64,000 nt of DNA from Flavobacterium turcicum (GTDB taxonomy: Bacteria > Bacteroidota > Bacteroidia > Flavobacteriales > Flavobacteriaceae): positions 175,168 through 239,167 of the forward strand of contig NZ_JAAOBY010000006.1 in NCBI RefSeq assembly GCF_011365745.1, given 5' to 3'. Below the pieces are notes generated by a model, which worked only from the letters and a program-made list of their open reading frames with translations, was not told where the DNA came from and did no database searches. Shown piece after piece: positions 61,484 through 64,000 of this stretch (its first letter is position 1; every line of letters begins with the position of its first letter). The position numbers and the translations under genes are program-made.

Positions 61484-62392
61484 TTAGAAGAATCGTGGAG
61501 CTACTATTTTACCGTTATTTTTGAAAATATCATAGCGAATAAATATTTCGTGTGAGCCTCTGTTGTAGTTTTTCAAATTTGTGGTTTCATTATCAAAACC
61601 ATAACCAATGTACATACCTTCACTTACTTGGAATCCTACCATAGCACTAACAGCGGCACTCCATCTGTAGGCAAGGCCAACAACAAATTTTTCGTTAAAC
61701 ATAAAATTTCCAGAAATATCAACTTGTAAAGGAGTTCCAGTAACTAATTTTGATAGAAACGCAGGCTTAAACTTTACAGTGTTGTTCAAATCAAATACAT
61801 ATCCTCCAATTAAATAATAGTTTATTCTCTCTTTAAAAATAGCTACTTCATTATCGTCATAGCGATTGGATTCGATGAAATTAGGTACAGATAAACCCAA
61901 ATATGCTTTATCAGAGTGTAAATATAAACCAGACCCTATATTAGGGGTAAACTTATTATTGAAATTTTGTAGAGTAGGATCTGATGTAACAGGGTCTAAT
62001 CGTGAAGGATCTAAATTTAACAAGTTGGCTGTTCCTTTTAAACCAAAAGCAAGTTTATAATTGGCAGATACTTGTATGCTGTATGATAAATCTGCAGATA
62101 TTGTTGTCTCGTTCGTTGGACCAATTTTATCGTTAATAAATGACACCCCAAGTCCAAGTTTACTGTTATTTAAGGGCGTATTAATAGAGCCAACGTTAGT
62201 AACAGGTGCACCATCTAATCCTACCCATTGCGCACGATGTAAGGCAAAAATACTCATAGCCCCTCTAGAACCTGCGTATGCTGGATTAATATTTATGGTA
62301 TTGTACATGTACTGCGTGAATTGGGAATCTTGTTGTGCAACGCTCTTGTAAGCTGTAAGTAGCAACAAAACAAAAAATATTTTCGTCTTCAT
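61484..62392 (-). CDS. Type IX secretion membrane protein, PorP/SprF family
   Basis: 302 residues with a signal peptide (about 1-19, ending SVAQ) followed by the PorP/SprF hallmark 'DSQFTQYMYNTININPAYAGSRG'. The body is a beta-barrel ending in an aromatic residue (APRFF). In F. johnsoniae SprF is needed to display the adhesin SprB. PorP-family proteins are generally coupled to a type-B-sorted adhesin. Here it lies between the adhesin fragment upstream and the OmpA protein downstream, all on the minus strand. Confidence 0.93.
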   Translation of the reverse strand: MKTKIFFVLLLLTAYKSVAQQDSQFTQYMYNTININPAYAGSRGAMSIFALHRAQWVGLDGAPVTNVGSINTPLNNSKLGLGVSFINDKIGPTNETTISADLSYSIQVSANYKLAFGLKGTANLLNLDPSRLDPVTSDPTLQNFNNKFTPNIGSGLYLHSDKAYLGLSVPNFIESNRYDDNEVAIFKERINYYLIGGYVFDLNNTVKFKPAFLSKLVTGTPLQVDISGNFMFNEKFVVGLAYRWSAAVSAMVGFQVSEGMYIGYGFDNETTNLKNYNRGSHEIFIRYDIFKNNGKIVAPRFF

Positions 62393-62533
62393 AGTGGGCT
62401 TTTTTAATATAATGGTACCTAAGCTATAATGTGTTCTTCAGGTTGTAATCGATTTATTTCTTCTTTGTGTTAATGCGAGTAATATTAAATACAAACCTGA
62501 GATAGGTGTTACTCAGGATTGTATTTGTGATTA

Positions 62534-64000
62534 TTATCTTGAAAGATACAAATATCCGTCTAATTTTTTATTTTCAACTCTATTACTGTCATCGACTGAT
62601 TTGTATGTCAAAATATAGAAGTAAGTTCCAGTTGGTAGTCCAGCAGATTGTTGAATTGTAGATCTACCTCTAGAAGTACCATCAAAATTATTAGTTTCGT
62701 TATTGTAATTTTTCGTTTCGAATACTAAAACTCCCCAACGGTTGTAAATCTCAACTGTGTTTTCTGGGTAACATGTTGCATCAATATTGTCAATTACAAA
62801 CACTTCATTGATACCATCACCGTTTGGTGAGAAAGCATTACGAACTTTAATATTACCACAACCTAATACAATTGCAGCATCTACTACTGCGTCATCAGAA
62901 GTACTTACCTCATTATTTTGAGGTGTTTTTCCTTTTGCAAAGGCCACGTTTGTAACACTTAAATTAGTAATGTCGCTTTGAGTTACTCTGTAGCTTTGCT
63001 CGTATTCTTTAGACGCTCCTGGTAGTAAAGTGTCGATAGTTTCATTCATACCAGTAAGAGGGTCAGTTACAACAATCTGTGCTAAAGTTACATTTCCATT
63101 GTTTGTGACTTTAATGGTGTAATTGATTACGTCTCCAACATTGATATAGTTTTCAGTACTAGATGTTTTTACAACCAATAAACTAGGATTTTGTGCAATT
63201 GGTGTTATCGTACATGTTGTACAAGTTGGAATTACAGGACAGGTTGTGCAAGGTGTTGGATCAGTAGATGTTGCAGTTACAGTTGATCCATTTGGTAAGC
63301 TACCTTTTACTGTTGCTAAATTATACACGAAGCCAGCATCGATATCATTTTGAGTTATTGTATGAACTGCTGTATATGTTGTAGAATTTGTTGCACCAAC
63401 AGCTAAAAGAGCGATAGGTCCACCGTTTACAACAGCGTTATCATCTGTCAATACTACGTTTGTTAAGTCTACATCACCAGTGTTTTTAATCACAAATGTA
63501 TATTGTATTGTATCACCGATGTTTGCATTTCCGCTACCATCTTTGTCAACATAAGTACCTTCTTTCAAAACTGAAATTCCAGGATTATAGATTGGTTCAT
63601 TTACTTTGACTATCACAGTTGCAGTAGAGCAATTAGAAGAATATATAATTTCGCAAATTTCATATTTGATTTCGTATGTTCCTGGTAATGTTCCAAGTGG
63701 AATACTTACTTGTCCATTAGTTGGGTTAAGAACAGGTACAGGTGAATTTGTAGCTGACGTTGCAGGTCTTGTTACAGTTATTACCACAAGTGTAGTAGTA
63801 GCTTGTTCTCCATTTAATGTATCTTTTCCAGAACCGTTATCCAGTAATACGTTACCAGCATCTGTTGTACCGGCTGTTTCTGTAATTGCATCGTCTTTTG
63901 CGAGAATTTTAAGAGGAGTTACAGTCAAAGTACCATTTACAGCAGTAACGTCATAGTTAGGATTACTACCTAAAGTCACTACGATTGGGTAAGCACCTAC
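62534..64000 (-). CDS. Large secreted repeat protein with T9SS type-B sorting domain, C-terminal part
   Basis: 489 codons visible; the frame is open at the right edge, so the N-terminus is missing. Order: the end of an MBG-type repeat ('YPIVVTLGSNPNYDVTAVNGTLTVTP'), a linker module, two DUF11-like repeats (about 133-240 and 266-365 from codon 63979) joined by a Cys-rich linker, and the C-terminal gliding-associated type-B domain (TIGR04131/CHU_C) with 'NAFSPNGDGINEVF', 'IYNRWG', 'LPTGTYFYILTYK' and 'GYLYLSR'. It is exported by the Sec system, then by T9SS, and displayed through the neighbouring PorP/SprF protein. An adhesin role is likely. Confidence 0.9.
   Translation of the reverse strand, partial: VGAYPIVVTLGSNPNYDVTAVNGTLTVTPLKILAKDDAITETAGTTDAGNVLLDNGSGKDTLNGEQATTTLVVITVTRPATSATNSPVPVLNPTNGQVSIPLGTLPGTYEIKYEICEIIYSSNCSTATVIVKVNEPIYNPGISVLKEGTYVDKDGSGNANIGDTIQYTFVIKNTGDVDLTNVVLTDDNAVVNGGPIALLAVGATNSTTYTAVHTITQNDIDAGFVYNLATVKGSLPNGSTVTATSTDPTPCTTCPVIPTCTTCTITPIAQNPSLLVVKTSSTENYINVGDVINYTIKVTNNGNVTLAQIVVTDPLTGMNETIDTLLPGASKEYEQSYRVTQSDITNLSVTNVAFAKGKTPQNNEVSTSDDAVVDAAIVLGCGNIKVRNAFSPNGDGINEVFVIDNIDATCYPENTVEIYNRWGVLVFETKNYNNETNNFDGTSRGRSTIQQSAGLPTGTYFYILTYKSVDDSNRVENKKLDGYLYLSR

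Noticed and set aside
1..64000. tRNA, rRNA, prophage, insertion sequence or CRISPR features
   Set aside because: No cloverleaf-like GC-rich blocks, transposase, integrase or regular repeat-spacer arrays were seen. The only stable RNA recognised is the SRP RNA. A tRNA search program would be needed to exclude a missed one.

Overview
The window is a chromosome segment from a member of the Bacteroidota, most likely a Flavobacterium or close Flavobacteriaceae relative. The pointers are the low G+C content; promoters with the Bacteroidota -7 box TAnnTTTG, several with an upstream TTG at 17-23 bp; many Sec/lipoprotein leaders; a DUF4293 gene beside rho; a rlmD-DUF6452-DUF6048 cluster; and a type IX secretion (T9SS) / gliding-type locus with PorP/SprF and a type-B sorting domain. 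No prophage, insertion sequence, integrase, CRISPR array, tRNA or rRNA gene was found. Most of the window looks like core chromosome.

Layout. 1-4.6 kb: end of parE, a DUF1016-type PD-(D/E)XK nuclease, then parC, apparently one operon. 4.6-9.3 kb (minus strand): TerC-type membrane protein, small lipoprotein, pentapeptide-repeat protein, DUF6095, a DUF2007-like membrane protein, murQ and a ZIP metal transporter. 9.4-14.5 kb: two methyltransferases on divergent promoters, DUF6048, DUF6452 and rlmD. 14.9-27 kb: histidine kinase, CPBP protease, OsmC, SGNH hydrolase, cysM, a DUF2752 gene, an Smr-domain gene, a duplicated-domain lipoprotein, rarD, a cysteine desulfurase, and a five-PAS kinase with its receiver protein. 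27-36 kb: small exported proteins, cysE-cysK, dihydrolipoyl dehydrogenase, an ABC exporter and truA. 36-43 kb: phosphoesterase, a TPR kinase/NarL regulator pair, DUF4293, rho and a DEAD-box helicase. 43-50 kb: hutG, a coiled-coil protein, hutI, glutaminyl cyclase, the 4.5S-type SRP RNA, an SDR/outer-membrane protein pair and a transaldolase-like aldolase. 50-59 kb: sugar MFS transporter, a YbiT-type ABC-F protein, a short unlisted lipoprotein, pyrR-pyrB, a STAS-like protein, RNase Z, pdxH and a CAP-domain lipoprotein. 59.5-64 kb: a T9SS-linked block of OmpA/PD40 lipoprotein-like protein, PorP/SprF and the C-terminal part of a large type-B secreted adhesin.

How genes work together. Sulfur metabolism is represented twice: cysE with cysK, and a separate cysM, with a cysteine desulfurase elsewhere. 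HutG and HutI belong to histidine degradation. PyrR and PyrB belong to pyrimidine synthesis. PorP, OmpA/PD40 and the adhesin form a surface-display unit. Strong hairpin terminators separate most convergent gene pairs.

The observations most worth a second look are: the nuclease gene built into the topoisomerase IV operon; an ABC-F ATPase that has lost one of its two ATP sites; two families of dispersed structured intergenic repeats that often start right after stop codons; an Asn-rich disordered insert in Rho; and palindromes at the predicted start of the cysE-cysK transcript and near that of cysM. Everything here was read by eye. Family names rest on motif recognition and not on database searches.
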